A stretch of 64,000 nucleotides of DNA, from NCBI GenBank assembly GCA_963836665.1, contig CAWIKL010000001.1, positions 3,782,001 to 3,846,000 on the forward strand, in the 5' to 3' direction. Below the pieces are notes generated by a model that saw only the letters and a list, made by a program, of their open reading frames with translations, ran no database searches and had not been told where the DNA came from. This stretch comes from JAICSD01 sp963836665. GTDB lineage: Bacteria > Acidobacteriota > Vicinamibacteria > Vicinamibacterales > 2-12-FULL-66-21. Shown piece by piece: positions 45,578 to 54,621 of this stretch (its first letter is position 1; each line of letters opens with the position of its first letter). The position numbers and the translations under genes are program-made.

Positions 45578-46843
45578 ATGCGTTTCCTTCGTTCCAGGCG
45601 CGGCCTCGCGATCATCGCCGTCGTCGTGATTCTCATCGCCGCCGGCGTCGCCGCGATGAACGCGGTCGGCACTACGATCCCCAACGCCACGACCGTGGCC
45701 GTCACGCACGGCGACTTCGTTGACTACATCCAGATCCGCGGCGACATCCGCCCCGCCAGGTCGATCGTTCTCAACGCGCCGCTGCAGTCTGGCGGCGACC
45801 TGCAGATCACGAAGCTCGTGAAGAACGGCGCGACGGTCAAGAAGGGGGACATCCTCGTCGAGTTCGACGCCACGTCGCTCGAGCAGCGGCTCGCCGAGCG
45901 CAAGTCCGATCTCAAGTCGGCGGAAGGAGAAATCGAGCAGCTGCAGGCGCAGCAGAAGATTAACGCCGAAGTGCGCCAAACGCAGCTGTTGAAGGCGCAG
46001 TACGACGTCGACCGCGCCAAACTCGATCTCGGCAAGCGCGATCTGGTCTCGCAGATCGAGTACGAAGAGGCGAAGCTGGCCCTCGCGGACGCCGAACAGA
46101 AGCAGAAGGAAACGCAGGCGAAGGTGAAGTCGACCGAGGCCGGCGCCGAAGCCGACGTCGTCGGCAAGCGGCGGAAGCGCGACAAGGCGCAGTTCGACGT
46201 CGAGCGCACGCAGGCGGCGATCGACCAGCTGCGGCTCCACGCGCCTGCCGACGGCACCGTCAACATTCTCGAGAACCCGCGCACCAGCAGCCAGTTCGGC
46301 AACGGCGTCGAGTTCCGTGAAGGCGACCGCGCCTGGGCCGGGGCCGGCATCCTCGAGCTGCCCGACCTGTCATCGATCCACCTCGAAGCCCGACTCGACG
46401 AATCCGACCGCGGCCGCCTCAAGGTCAGTCAGCCGGCCGTCGTGAAGATCGAAGCCGTTCCCGGGAAGGACTTCACCGCGCGCGTCGATCTCATCTCGGT
46501 GCTGGCGCGCGTCGATTTTTCCTCGGGCTGGCCGCCGGTGCGCAACTTCGATCTCGGCCTCGTGCTCGACAGTCCCGATCCGCGCATCCGTCCCGGCATG
46601 ACCGCGACGGCGCGTATCGCCGCCGATCGTCTGCCGAATGCGACGCTCGTGCCGGCCGAGGCCATTTTCCAGAAGGACGGCCGCCCGATCGTCTACCGCC
46701 TGAACGGCTCGAAGTTCGACGAGCAGCCGATCGAGATCGCGCGCCGCGGCCGCGAGCAGGCCGCCGTCAGCACCGGAGTGTCGGCCGGCGACAAGCTCGC
46801 CGTGCGCCGCCCCGACCCCGACCTGATCCGGAGGAAAGGATGA
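45578..46843 (+). CDS. HlyD/MacA-like periplasmic adaptor, second of three
   Basis: A 421-residue adaptor protein with an N-terminal anchor (RRGLAIIAVVVILIAAGVAA), lipoyl half YIQIRGDIRPARSIVLNAP and GATVKKGDILVEFD, a Gln/Lys/Glu-rich coiled coil (about 100-210) and barrel segment LEARLDESDRGRLKVSQPA. It differs from its neighbours in that the second lipoyl half contains FGNGVEFREGDRAWAGAGI. It sits 4 nt after the first adaptor and is followed by a GC-rich repeat before the third. Three distinct adaptors in tandem suggest a heteromeric assembly or alternative partners for one permease. Confidence 0.87.
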   Translation: MRFLRSRRGLAIIAVVVILIAAGVAAMNAVGTTIPNATTVAVTHGDFVDYIQIRGDIRPARSIVLNAPLQSGGDLQITKLVKNGATVKKGDILVEFDATSLEQRLAERKSDLKSAEGEIEQLQAQQKINAEVRQTQLLKAQYDVDRAKLDLGKRDLVSQIEYEEAKLALADAEQKQKETQAKVKSTEAGAEADVVGKRRKRDKAQFDVERTQAAIDQLRLHAPADGTVNILENPRTSSQFGNGVEFREGDRAWAGAGILELPDLSSIHLEARLDESDRGRLKVSQPAVVKIEAVPGKDFTARVDLISVLARVDFSSGWPPVRNFDLGLVLDSPDPRIRPGMTATARIAADRLPNATLVPAEAIFQKDGRPIVYRLNGSKFDEQPIEIARRGREQAAVSTGVSAGDKLAVRRPDPDLIRRKG

Positions 46844-46867
46844 CCGAACGAGCGACAGCGAGAGAGG

Positions 46868-46943
46868 CACGCGATCGGAGCGCGCCGGCGAAGCGGCGTG
46901 CGAGAACGCATGTAGGGGGGTCCGGCGGGGCGAACCCCCCCGG
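46868..46943 (+). repeat. Intergenic hairpin repeat, copy B
   Basis: Nearly identical to copy C (48283-48358): CACGCGATCGGAGCGCGC..., a GCGCGCCG/CGGCGTGC dyad, then CATGTAG and a G-run/C-run hairpin enclosing CGGCGGGGCGAA. GGAAAGAG and the ATG of the third adaptor gene follow at once. Confidence 0.75.
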
Positions 46944-46949
46944 AAAGAG

Positions 46950-48254
46950 ATGAAGTACGGGCGCCGCATCGCCGCCGCCGTCGTCCTAACCGGGATCGCC
47001 GCGGTCGCGGTGGTGTGGGCGAAGGGATCGCCGGTACTGCCCGACACGCGTCCTTCCGTGCCGATCGCCAAGGTCGTGCGCGGGCCGCTCAAGCTGACGG
47101 TCTTCGCGACTGGCGAGCTGCGCGCCGGCCGGACGATGAACCTCGTGGCGCCGCCGGCGGGCGGCACGTTGCGCATCCTCAAGCTGCTGACGACCGGCAC
47201 GCCGGTGAAGAAGGACGAGCCGGTCATCGAGTTCGATCCGGCGGATCAGCAGTTCAACTTCGAACAGGCGAAGTCGGACCTCGACGAAGCGGAGCAGTCG
47301 ATCGTCAAGATGAAGGCCGACAACGCCGTGCAGGCATCGCAGGACAAGTTGAACCTGCTGACGGCGCGCTACGACGTCCGCCGCGGCGAGATCGGCGTCC
47401 TCGCCAACGAGTTCGTCGGCGCGATCGAGGCGCAGAAGAACGCGCTGACGCTCGACGAGGCGAAGCAGCATCTCAGTCAGCTGGAGCGCGATGCCGCCGC
47501 CCGTGCCGCCACCACCGCCGCGGCGCTGGCGGTGGTCGACGAGCGCCGCCACAAGGCGGAGCTGGCGATGCAGCGCGCGCAGTCGATCATCGACAACCTC
47601 GTCGTCAAGGCGCCGATCGACGGGCTGATCGCGGTCAAGGACAACCGCGACGGTCAGCAGTTCATGTTCAGCGGGATGATCCTGCCGGAATACAAGGCCG
47701 GCGACACGACGTTCTCCGGCCGGAACGTCGCCGACGTGATCGAGACTGGGCGGATGGAAGTGCGCGCCAGGGTCACGGAAGTGGACCGCGACAATCTGTC
47801 GACCGGCCAGGTCGCGACGGTGCAGATCGACGCGCTTCCGGGCCGCACGTTTACCGGCAAAGTGGGCCCGCTCAGCGCCAGCGCGTCGCGCGGCAGCTAC
47901 TTCGAGACCACCGCGGTACGCCAGTTCGACATCACGCTCAATCTCGATCAACCCGACCCGGCGATGCGCGCCGGTTCATCGCTGCGCCTGACGATCGAAG
48001 GGCGCGAGATCCCCAACGCCCTGCATGTGCCGCGGCAGGCAGTGTTCGAGAAGTCGGGCAAGAACTATGTGTTCCTGCAGAACGGCGATCACTTCGAGCG
48101 ACACGACGTCAAGGTCGTCACCGCGACCGAGAGCCGCGCCGTCATCGAAGGACTGCACGATGGCGACGTCATCGCGCTCGTCGATCCCGACGTCGCGACG
48201 TCGCGATCCAAGTCGTCCAGCGGCCCGCTCGCCGGCGCCGGTTCGGCCAAGTAA
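46950..48254 (+). CDS. HlyD/MacA-like periplasmic adaptor, third of three
   Basis: A 434-residue adaptor protein: N-terminal anchor (AAAVVLTGIAAVAVVWA), lipoyl half FATGELRAGRTMNLVAPP and TPVKKDEPVIEFDPAD, coiled coil (about 100-200, AEQSIVKMKADNAVQAS), barrel VRARVTEVDRDNLSTGQVA and C-terminal domain. The ribosome site GGAAAGAG abuts the preceding repeat copy B. A second copy of the repeat separates it from the permease gene. Probably same transcript as the other two adaptors. Confidence 0.87.
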   Translation: MKYGRRIAAAVVLTGIAAVAVVWAKGSPVLPDTRPSVPIAKVVRGPLKLTVFATGELRAGRTMNLVAPPAGGTLRILKLLTTGTPVKKDEPVIEFDPADQQFNFEQAKSDLDEAEQSIVKMKADNAVQASQDKLNLLTARYDVRRGEIGVLANEFVGAIEAQKNALTLDEAKQHLSQLERDAAARAATTAAALAVVDERRHKAELAMQRAQSIIDNLVVKAPIDGLIAVKDNRDGQQFMFSGMILPEYKAGDTTFSGRNVADVIETGRMEVRARVTEVDRDNLSTGQVATVQIDALPGRTFTGKVGPLSASASRGSYFETTAVRQFDITLNLDQPDPAMRAGSSLRLTIEGREIPNALHVPRQAVFEKSGKNYVFLQNGDHFERHDVKVVTATESRAVIEGLHDGDVIALVDPDVATSRSKSSSGPLAGAGSAK

Positions 48255-48282
48255 GAGATGCGAGCGAGCTGCGCGAGCGAGC

Positions 48283-48358
48283 CACGCGATCGGAGCGCGC
48301 CGGCGAAGCGGCGTGCGAGAGCGCATGTAGAGGGGTCTGGCGGGGCGAAGCCCCCCAG
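48283..48358 (+). repeat. Intergenic hairpin repeat, copy C
   Basis: Matches copy B over its whole length with few changes. Its terminal hairpin is GGGGCGAAGCCCC-like (GGCGGGGCGAAGCCCCCC), and AGGAA plus ATG 48365 follow immediately. Confidence 0.75.
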
Positions 48359-48364
48359 TAGGAA

Positions 48365-49639
48365 ATGAGCGCGCGCGCCCACCTCTGGTCGTCGGACGTC
48401 CTGCCCGAGCTGCGCCTCGGCCTCGAGAATCTGCTCGCCCACAAGCTGCGCTCGCTGCTGACGATGCTGGGGATGATCTTCGGCGTGGCGGCCGTGGTCG
48501 CCATGCTGTCGATCGGCGCTGGCGCGCAGCAGGAGGTGATGTCGTTCATCGAGCAGCTCGGCGTTCGCAATCTGATCATCGAAGCGCGCGAGGCACCCGA
48601 CAACCAGACGCTGCAGAAGGTGCGCAAGCTGTCGGCCGGCCTGTCGTTCCAGGACCTGCGCATCATCCAGTCGAATCTCGACGGCATCTCGACATCGAGC
48701 GCGCGCAAGCGTTTCACGCCGTCGAAACTGACGCCCAAACCGTTCGCGGGCGACATACCGGCGGTCTATGGCGTGGCGCCGGCCTACCAGGTGATCGCCA
48801 ACCTCAAGGTGGCGTCGGGCCGCTTCTTCGACGACGCGGAAACGACGGCGGCGTCGCCGGTGTGCGTGCTCGGCGAGGCGGCGGCGGCGGGGCTCTTCGG
48901 CACCGAGGATCCGATCGGCAAGTACGTGAAGGTGAACGATCAGTGGTTCCGCGTCGTCGGCGTTGCGGGGCCGCAGCTCACCGTGCAGTCCGACGTCGCC
49001 GGCATCCCGGCGCAGGACCGCAACAACCTGATTTATGTCCCGCTCTACTCGTCGGTGTTCCGCCTCGAGGACAGCCAGAGCGCGCAGAAGGACGAGATCG
49101 ACGGCGTCTACCTGCAGATGAAGTCGGGCGCCGACATTCCCGGCGCGGCGGCGATGCTGCGCGGCATTCTCGACGTCGCCCACCGCGGTGCCGGAGACTT
49201 CACCATCGTCTCGCCGGCGGAGCTGCTCGCCGAGCAGCGGCGCACGCAGCGCATCTTCGAGATGGTAATGGTGGCGATCGCGTCGATCTCGTTGCTGGTC
49301 GGCGGCATCGGGATCATGAACATCATGCTCGCCAGCGTGCTCGAGCGGACGCGCGAGATCGGCGTCCGCCGCGCTATCGGCGCGCGGCGGAAGGACGTCG
49401 TACGGCAGTTCCTCATCGAGACGACGATCATCTCGCTGACCGGCGGCGTCGCCGGCATCCTCCTTGGCGTCGCACTGTCGCAGCTGATTGGCGTCCTGGC
49501 CGGGTGGTCGACAATCGTCACGACCAGCTCGATCGTGCTGGCCTTCGGCGTCTCGGTTGCCATCGGCATCGTGTTCGGCCTCTATCCCGCCGTCCGCGCG
49601 TCCCGGCTCGATCCGGTGACGGCGCTGCACTACGAGTAG
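48365..49639 (+). CDS. MacB-type ABC transporter permease without a partner ATPase
   Basis: A 424-residue FtsX/MacB permease. First helix at about 30-50 (LLTMLGMIFGVAAVVAML), a periplasmic MacB core domain (about 50-270, FTPSKLTPKPFAGDIPAVYG), then three helices with VGGIGIMNIMLASVLERTREIGVRRAIGARRKD split by the usual EIGxRxAxGA motif. It lacks the fused nucleotide-binding domain of MacB and no separate LolD-like ATPase gene is next to it, so the ATPase must be encoded elsewhere or the system is not energised in the standard way. With three upstream adaptors it looks like a MacA-MacB-style envelope exporter. Confidence 0.88.
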   Translation: MSARAHLWSSDVLPELRLGLENLLAHKLRSLLTMLGMIFGVAAVVAMLSIGAGAQQEVMSFIEQLGVRNLIIEAREAPDNQTLQKVRKLSAGLSFQDLRIIQSNLDGISTSSARKRFTPSKLTPKPFAGDIPAVYGVAPAYQVIANLKVASGRFFDDAETTAASPVCVLGEAAAAGLFGTEDPIGKYVKVNDQWFRVVGVAGPQLTVQSDVAGIPAQDRNNLIYVPLYSSVFRLEDSQSAQKDEIDGVYLQMKSGADIPGAAAMLRGILDVAHRGAGDFTIVSPAELLAEQRRTQRIFEMVMVAIASISLLVGGIGIMNIMLASVLERTREIGVRRAIGARRKDVVRQFLIETTIISLTGGVAGILLGVALSQLIGVLAGWSTIVTTSSIVLAFGVSVAIGIVFGLYPAVRASRLDPVTALHYE

Positions 49640-49647
49640 GAAGTCGC

Positions 49648-51036
49648 TTATTTTCGCAACACCACCCAGTCGCGATCGCGATACGCAGTCGTCCACTCCG
49701 CCTGCGCGAGTTGCGTAGCGGTTGGCGACTCGGTCGGCAGGTAGGCGCAGCGGATCTTGAAGCGCGAGAAGACCTCCGGATACGCGCCGCTGCCGTTCTC
49801 CAGGCGGATCTGCTCGAGGATGAGCGCCGTCGGATACGGGTCCTGCCGTCCGTCGAGATACACGCGTCGCTCCGGTACGAACCACAGCAGATAACCGCCC
49901 TGGTCGTAGCGGTTGTACAAGTTGTCGGGGCACTGCCGCAGTGCGGCGATCGCGCCGGCGGGTATCGGATCCCAGCGCAGCTTGGGAATGCGGTTCGTGT
50001 ATGCCCAGGCCAGCGTTCCGGCGACGCCGGCGGCGGCAAGGCTGGCGATCGCGGCGTTCAGCCGCGGCCGTTGCGCCTCGGCTGCGGTCGCGGAATGGCG
50101 CCGCCCCGGCAGCAGCGTCGTCATCGCCGGTGCGGCGACCATCAGGAACGGTCCGACGTTTCTGATCGCGGTCAGGGCGAAGGGCAGCGCGGCCAGCGCG
50201 CAGGCGTAGATCGTTGCCTCGTCGGGCGGCAGCTGCCGGAGACGCCGTCGATTGTGGACGATGCCGTAACAGAACGCCGCGGCGATGAACCAGAAGGGCA
50301 GCAGGTACGGGGCCGTCAGGCGCGGGCGCTGCCACTCGTCGAAGGGAAACAGGCGGATGCGCGCCAGCGATATCAGGATTTCCGACCAGAACGACAAACC
50401 GAGCGGCGTGGCCGTCGTCGCCAGGAGGCAGGCCAGCAGGATGAGTAGCGCCGTCCGCAACTTGCGCGGCGCCATCAGCACCTGCGCGGCGAGACCCGCG
50501 CCGAGGAAGACGAATCCGAGCAGCACGCCGCCGTGACAGTTCGCCCAGACCAGGAAGACCAAGGGCAGCCACCACACGCGCCACGCCGACACGAGCGTTA
50601 CGGTGGCCACGATGAAGAGGAGTGAGAAGGCGTGCGGCCGCGGCTGCCACCAGGCGCTCGATGGGATGACGGCCAGCCCGATCCAGATCACCCGTGCGCG
50701 CGATGATCCGCGGCCCAACTGCCACGACAGCGTCCAGGCGCCGACGATCAGGCTGGCCGCGAACATCGTCACGAGAGGCAGCCCGCCGATCCTGAACATC
50801 GCGTAGTACGCGACTTCGGTGAGCCACTCGTGATTCGCCCAGAAAGCCCCTTCGGCGGTGTGGGAATGGAGGTCGGTGAGCAGGACCGCGTGCATTCGCC
50901 ACATGTCGCGGCCGGCACTCAGCTGCCACCAGGTGTCGGTGTGCATGGGCATGAGCCCGCACGCCAGCGCGATCACCAGGAGCGCGAGCGCGGCGAGAAA
51001 CCGATCGAACGTAAACCAGGGGGATCGGGCGACCAC
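49648..51036 (-). CDS. Multi-pass membrane protein, GT-C-like plan, unknown function
   Basis: A 462-residue protein with about ten membrane helices. Early loop after helix 1 reads MHTDTWWQLSAGRDMW and HEWLTEVAYYAMF, with acidic residues in the first periplasmic loop as in GT-C glycosyltransferases; a soluble C-terminal part follows (YNRYDQGGYLLWFVPERRVYLDGRQDPYP). I know similar uncharacterised proteins in Acidobacteriota but no proven function; a lipid-linked sugar transferase is the best guess. Starts with GTG at 51036, divergent from the double cyclophilin gene. Confidence 0.7.
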   Translation of the reverse strand: MVARSPWFTFDRFLAALALLVIALACGLMPMHTDTWWQLSAGRDMWRMHAVLLTDLHSHTAEGAFWANHEWLTEVAYYAMFRIGGLPLVTMFAASLIVGAWTLSWQLGRGSSRARVIWIGLAVIPSSAWWQPRPHAFSLLFIVATVTLVSAWRVWWLPLVFLVWANCHGGVLLGFVFLGAGLAAQVLMAPRKLRTALLILLACLLATTATPLGLSFWSEILISLARIRLFPFDEWQRPRLTAPYLLPFWFIAAAFCYGIVHNRRRLRQLPPDEATIYACALAALPFALTAIRNVGPFLMVAAPAMTTLLPGRRHSATAAEAQRPRLNAAIASLAAAGVAGTLAWAYTNRIPKLRWDPIPAGAIAALRQCPDNLYNRYDQGGYLLWFVPERRVYLDGRQDPYPTALILEQIRLENGSGAYPEVFSRFKIRCAYLPTESPTATQLAQAEWTTAYRDRDWVVLRK

Positions 51037-51080
51037 AGGGCCTTTCGGGGGGGCGACGGCGATTGTATGGCAAACCCGCC

Positions 51081-51086
51081 TATAAT
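51081..51086 (+). promoter_or_regulatory. Consensus TATAAT -10 box
   Basis: TATAAT is 9 nt before ATG 51096; the intervening AGAGGG would place transcription start within a few bases of the ATG. Confidence 0.52.
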
Positions 51087-51095
51087 TAGAGGGTT

Positions 51096-52229
51096 ATGCC
51101 CTGTGCCGCGACCTTCCTGGTCGCGCTGCTCGCAGCTCTACCGTCGTCGCAGACCCGGCGTCCGGCTCCGCCGGCGGCCCCGGCGCCGTTCAAGGCAACG
51201 CTGACCGCCGCAGAGATGACCGGCAAGCAGGCCGTCCTCGACACGTCGATGGGAACGGTCGTCATTGACTTGCGGCCGGACCTGGCGCCGAACCACGTCG
51301 GCTACTTCATGAAGTCGGCGGCGGACAAGGCGTTCGACGGAACGATCGTGCACCGCGTGATCAGGGACGGCATCATCCAGGGCGGGGATCCCCTGACGAA
51401 GGATCCGGGCAAGAAGGCGTTGTACGGAACGGGTGGACTCGGCGTGCTGAAGGCGGAGTCCAGCGCCGAGCCGTTCACGCGCGGCGCGGTGGCGGCCGCG
51501 TTGCGGCCGAACCAGCCCGACAGCGGCGGCGCGCAGTTCTTCATCTGCGTGTCGGACCAGCCGGCGTTGGCGGGGCAGTTTACGATCTTCGGCCGCGTCA
51601 GCGAAGGGATGGACGTGGCGCAGAAGATCTCGGAGCTGTCGGCGGATGACCGGAACCAACCGCTCGAGCGCGTGACGATCCGCAGCGTCACGATCCGTGA
51701 CACGCCGCCGCCAGAGCCGGTGCCGTTCGCTGGCGAGACGCCGGATCAGCTGGCGCAGCACAGGGCCGTAATCGAGACCGCGCAGGGGAACATCACCGTC
51801 GCCTTCACCGCCGGGACGGCGCCGGAGCACGTCCGCAACTTCCTGCAGCTGGCGCAGGCGGGAGTATTCGACGGCACGGCGTTTCACCGCGTGGTGCACA
51901 ACTTCGTGGCGCAGGGCGGTGCGCTCACGTCGCGGGCGGCGCCGCTCACCGAGAAGCAGCAGAAACGCGTGCATACGCTGCAGCCGGAGTTCAACGACAC
52001 CAAGCACGTCAAAGGCATTGTCTCAATGGCGCGCGGCGACGATCCCGCCAGCGCCACCACCTCGTTCTTCATCGTCACGGGACCAGCGCCGTCGCTCGAC
52101 GGCAAGTACACCGTCTTTGCACGCGTCGTCGACGGCATGGACGTCGTCGACAGGATTGACGCGGCGCCGGTCAACGGCGAGTCTCCCGTGGCCCGCATCG
52201 AGATTACCAAGGTGCGGATCATCAATTAG
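51096..52229 (+). CDS. Exported tandem cyclophilin (two PPIase domains)
   Basis: A 377-residue protein with a short signal (MPCAATFLVALLAALPSS) and two cyclophilin domains. Domain 1 (about 35-200) has VHRVIRDGIIQGGDP and GGAQFFICVSDQ; domain 2 (about 210-375) has FHRVVHNFVAQGGAL but TSFFIVTG where AQFFI is expected, so the second site has lost the usual Gln and may be weaker or a binding module. It should assist folding of exported proteins. The NYN-domain gene starts 9 nt after its stop, so the two are probably co-transcribed despite unlike functions. Confidence 0.88.
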   Translation: MPCAATFLVALLAALPSSQTRRPAPPAAPAPFKATLTAAEMTGKQAVLDTSMGTVVIDLRPDLAPNHVGYFMKSAADKAFDGTIVHRVIRDGIIQGGDPLTKDPGKKALYGTGGLGVLKAESSAEPFTRGAVAAALRPNQPDSGGAQFFICVSDQPALAGQFTIFGRVSEGMDVAQKISELSADDRNQPLERVTIRSVTIRDTPPPEPVPFAGETPDQLAQHRAVIETAQGNITVAFTAGTAPEHVRNFLQLAQAGVFDGTAFHRVVHNFVAQGGALTSRAAPLTEKQQKRVHTLQPEFNDTKHVKGIVSMARGDDPASATTSFFIVTGPAPSLDGKYTVFARVVDGMDVVDRIDAAPVNGESPVARIEITKVRIIN

Positions 52230-52238
52230 TCAGGCAAC

Positions 52239-53747
52239 ATGGCAGAAACACGTCTCAAGATTGCAGTCTTCATCGATTTCGACAACATCGAGATTGGCGT
52301 CAAGAACACCCTCAACGCGACCTTCGACGTCGGCGTCGTGCTCGAGGCGCTGCGCGAACGCGGCGACGTCGTCAGCAAGACGGCCTACGGCGACTGGACG
52401 CGCGCCGGCGACTACAGCCGATCGCTGACCCAGCATGCGACCAAGCTGGTGCAGCGCAACCTCACGCCGGGCGGCGACAAGAACGGTGCCGACATCAACC
52501 TCGCGCTCGACGCGTTGGAGATGGCCTTCACCCATCCCCATATCAACGCCTACGTCATCGTCGGCGGCGACAGCGACTTCATCTCGCTCGTCGAGAAGCT
52601 GAAGCAGTACGACAAGCAGATCTTCGTCGTCGGCGGCCGATCGTTCACCAGCCAGGTGATGCAGCGCAACTGCCACGAGTTCATGGCCTACGAGAACCTG
52701 ATCGGCGGGCGCCGCAGCGATCGCGGCCGAGGCGGGTCCGGGCCATCGATGGGCTCGCAGCAGCTCGACCAGATCGTGCCTTTGGTGCGGCGCGCGCTGA
52801 AGGTGCTGTCGGACCGTGAGGTCACGCCGCAGCTCGGGCTTCTCAAGAGCACGCTGCTGCAGCTCGACTCGACGTTCTCGGAGCGGACTTACGGCGCCGG
52901 GAGCTTCCGCGATTTCGCCGAGAAGCTGGCCTCGGCCGGCATCGTCACGCTGAAGGAAGCCGGGCGCAACGTGCTCGTCGAGCTGCGCGAGGGGGGACAC
53001 CAGCCGCTGGCGCCCGAGGCCAGCAGCGCCCCTGCGGCGCCGGCCGACGCAGGCAACGGGCATTCGCGCCCGGCCCACCACGGGCACGCACCGGCGCAGG
53101 CCCAGCCGCACGGACCGGCACACGGCCAACCGCACGCGCAGCACGGGCCGCCGGCGGGGCCGCCGCGCGCCGAGGAAGCGGTCGCCGAAGTGCGCCGCCT
53201 CTTCTCGATCGCGCAACAGCCGCCGCGCTGGCCGATGTACCTGCGCCAGGTGAAGCAATACCTGCGCACCGCCGACTCGTCGTTCGACGAGCGGAAGTTC
53301 GGCTTCAACAGCCTCAACGATCTGCTGCGCGCCTGTCAGCGTGAAGGGCTGTTTCGCATGGAGCGCGATCGGCAGGGCGTCATCCGCTTCTTCCAGGGGA
53401 ACGCCATGAAGGAAGCGGGCGCATCGGCGGCGGCGCGCGGTATCAACCAGGCCGACATCGAGGCGGCCGAGCGACTGGCGGCGCAGGCTGAAGCCGAGCT
53501 CGCCGCCGCCGAAGCGCGTGAAGCGGACGTCGTCGACGGCGATGTCGTACGCGACCAGGAGCAGCCGTCGATCGTTGATGCCGAAGCGATGGCCGAAGAG
53601 ACCGCACCGATCACCGAGGAGCCGCCGGCCAAGACACGAAGGAAGGCGAAGGGCGCCAAGGAGCCGAAGGAGCCGCGCGCGCGCAAGGCCGCGGCCAAGC
53701 CGCGCGCTTCGTCACGCAAGAAAGCGGCGGTCGCCGCCGACGCATAG
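52239..53747 (+). CDS. NYN-domain putative nuclease with two OST-HTH (LOTUS) domains and basic tail
   Basis: A 502-residue protein. The NYN (PIN-like) domain (1-155) has acidic residues D13/D15 (VFIDFDNIE), D85 and D111/D113 (GGDSDFISL) fit to hold a divalent metal for RNA cleavage. Two OST-HTH/LOTUS domains follow, at about 175-250 and 312-388, each with the SFxxFA or SLNDLL-type helix. Between them is a His/Pro-rich linker; the last 40 residues are Lys/Arg/Ala-rich (KTRRKAKGAKEPKEPRARK). LOTUS domains bind RNA or G-quadruplexes. The order NYN-LOTUS-LOTUS resembles eukaryotic MARF1/limkain proteins and LabA-like bacterial proteins. Likely an RNA-processing factor. Confidence 0.9.
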   Translation: MAETRLKIAVFIDFDNIEIGVKNTLNATFDVGVVLEALRERGDVVSKTAYGDWTRAGDYSRSLTQHATKLVQRNLTPGGDKNGADINLALDALEMAFTHPHINAYVIVGGDSDFISLVEKLKQYDKQIFVVGGRSFTSQVMQRNCHEFMAYENLIGGRRSDRGRGGSGPSMGSQQLDQIVPLVRRALKVLSDREVTPQLGLLKSTLLQLDSTFSERTYGAGSFRDFAEKLASAGIVTLKEAGRNVLVELREGGHQPLAPEASSAPAAPADAGNGHSRPAHHGHAPAQAQPHGPAHGQPHAQHGPPAGPPRAEEAVAEVRRLFSIAQQPPRWPMYLRQVKQYLRTADSSFDERKFGFNSLNDLLRACQREGLFRMERDRQGVIRFFQGNAMKEAGASAAARGINQADIEAAERLAAQAEAELAAAEAREADVVDGDVVRDQEQPSIVDAEAMAEETAPITEEPPAKTRRKAKGAKEPKEPRARKAAAKPRASSRKKAAVAADA

Positions 53748-53751
53748 TCCC

Positions 53752-54621
53752 ATGCCACGCCAGCAGGCCGCGGCGGTGCTCGCGCTTGGCCTGCTGGCAT
53801 GGCCCATCCACGCAGAGCAGAAATTTTCGTCGCGGACGCTCGGCGTCCGCGTCGACGTCCTCGTGACCGAAGGGCACAATCCTGTTGGCGGGCTCACCGC
53901 CGGCGACTTCGCGCTGCGCGACAACGGCGTGGCGCAGCACATCGAGGTCGTCGACGCCAACGACGTGCCGGTGAACGCCGTTCTCGCCCTCGATACCAGC
54001 GCGAGCCTCAAGGGCAAGCGCCAGACCGATCTGGTCGGCGCCGCGGAATCCCTTCTCGACGGCCTCAAGCCGGTCGATCGAGCGGCGCTGACCACCTTCG
54101 ATCACGCGGTCCGCCCGGGGATCCCGTTAACGGGCGATCTGAAGGCCGTTCGCGCCTCGCTCGACCGCATCGAGCCACAGGGGCAGACCTCGGTGATGGA
54201 CGGCGTATTCGTGGCGCTGACCGAAACGCTCGATCAGCCAGGCCGTTTCCTCGTGGTGGTGTGCACGGACGGCAGCGACACCTTCAGCTGGCTGCAGCCG
54301 TCGGAGGTGATCGAGATCGCGAAGCGCTCCAACGCGGTGATCTACGCGGTGACGTCGGCCGACGCCAAGCGATCTGATGCGCTGAAGCAGCTGGCCGACG
54401 CCACCGGTGGTCAAGTCCTGCCGGTCAAGTCGAGCGACGAGCTGCGTCCCGCCTTCCAGCGCATTCTCTCGGAGTTCCGCAGCCGCTACGTGCTCGCCTA
54501 CACGCCGGAAGGCGTCACGCCTGGCGGCTACCATCGCATCGAGGTCACCGTCCCGCACCGGCGGGTCTCGGTGAAAGCGCGTCCGGGGTACGCAGGCGCG
54601 GAGACTGCCAAGCTGCCGTGA
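53752..54621 (+). CDS. Exported VWFA-domain protein
   Basis: A 289-residue protein with a signal peptide (AAAVLALGLLAWPIHA) and a von Willebrand A domain. The metal-ion-dependent adhesion site starts with LDTSASL (DxSxS), with Thr in GQTSVMD and Asp in TDGSDTF completing it. VRVDVLVTEGHNPVGGLTAGDFALRDNG before it is the usual pre-VWA beta domain of acidobacterial proteins. Likely binds protein partners in the periplasm. Begins 4 nt after the NYN gene and overlaps the next gene by 4 nt. Confidence 0.87.
   Translation: MPRQQAAAVLALGLLAWPIHAEQKFSSRTLGVRVDVLVTEGHNPVGGLTAGDFALRDNGVAQHIEVVDANDVPVNAVLALDTSASLKGKRQTDLVGAAESLLDGLKPVDRAALTTFDHAVRPGIPLTGDLKAVRASLDRIEPQGQTSVMDGVFVALTETLDQPGRFLVVVCTDGSDTFSWLQPSEVIEIAKRSNAVIYAVTSADAKRSDALKQLADATGGQVLPVKSSDELRPAFQRILSEFRSRYVLAYTPEGVTPGGYHRIEVTVPHRRVSVKARPGYAGAETAKLP

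Noticed and set aside
48089..51073. 994-codon minus-strand frame
   Set aside because: Covers the permease gene antisense and the membrane protein in a shifted frame; product is Arg-rich and motif-free.
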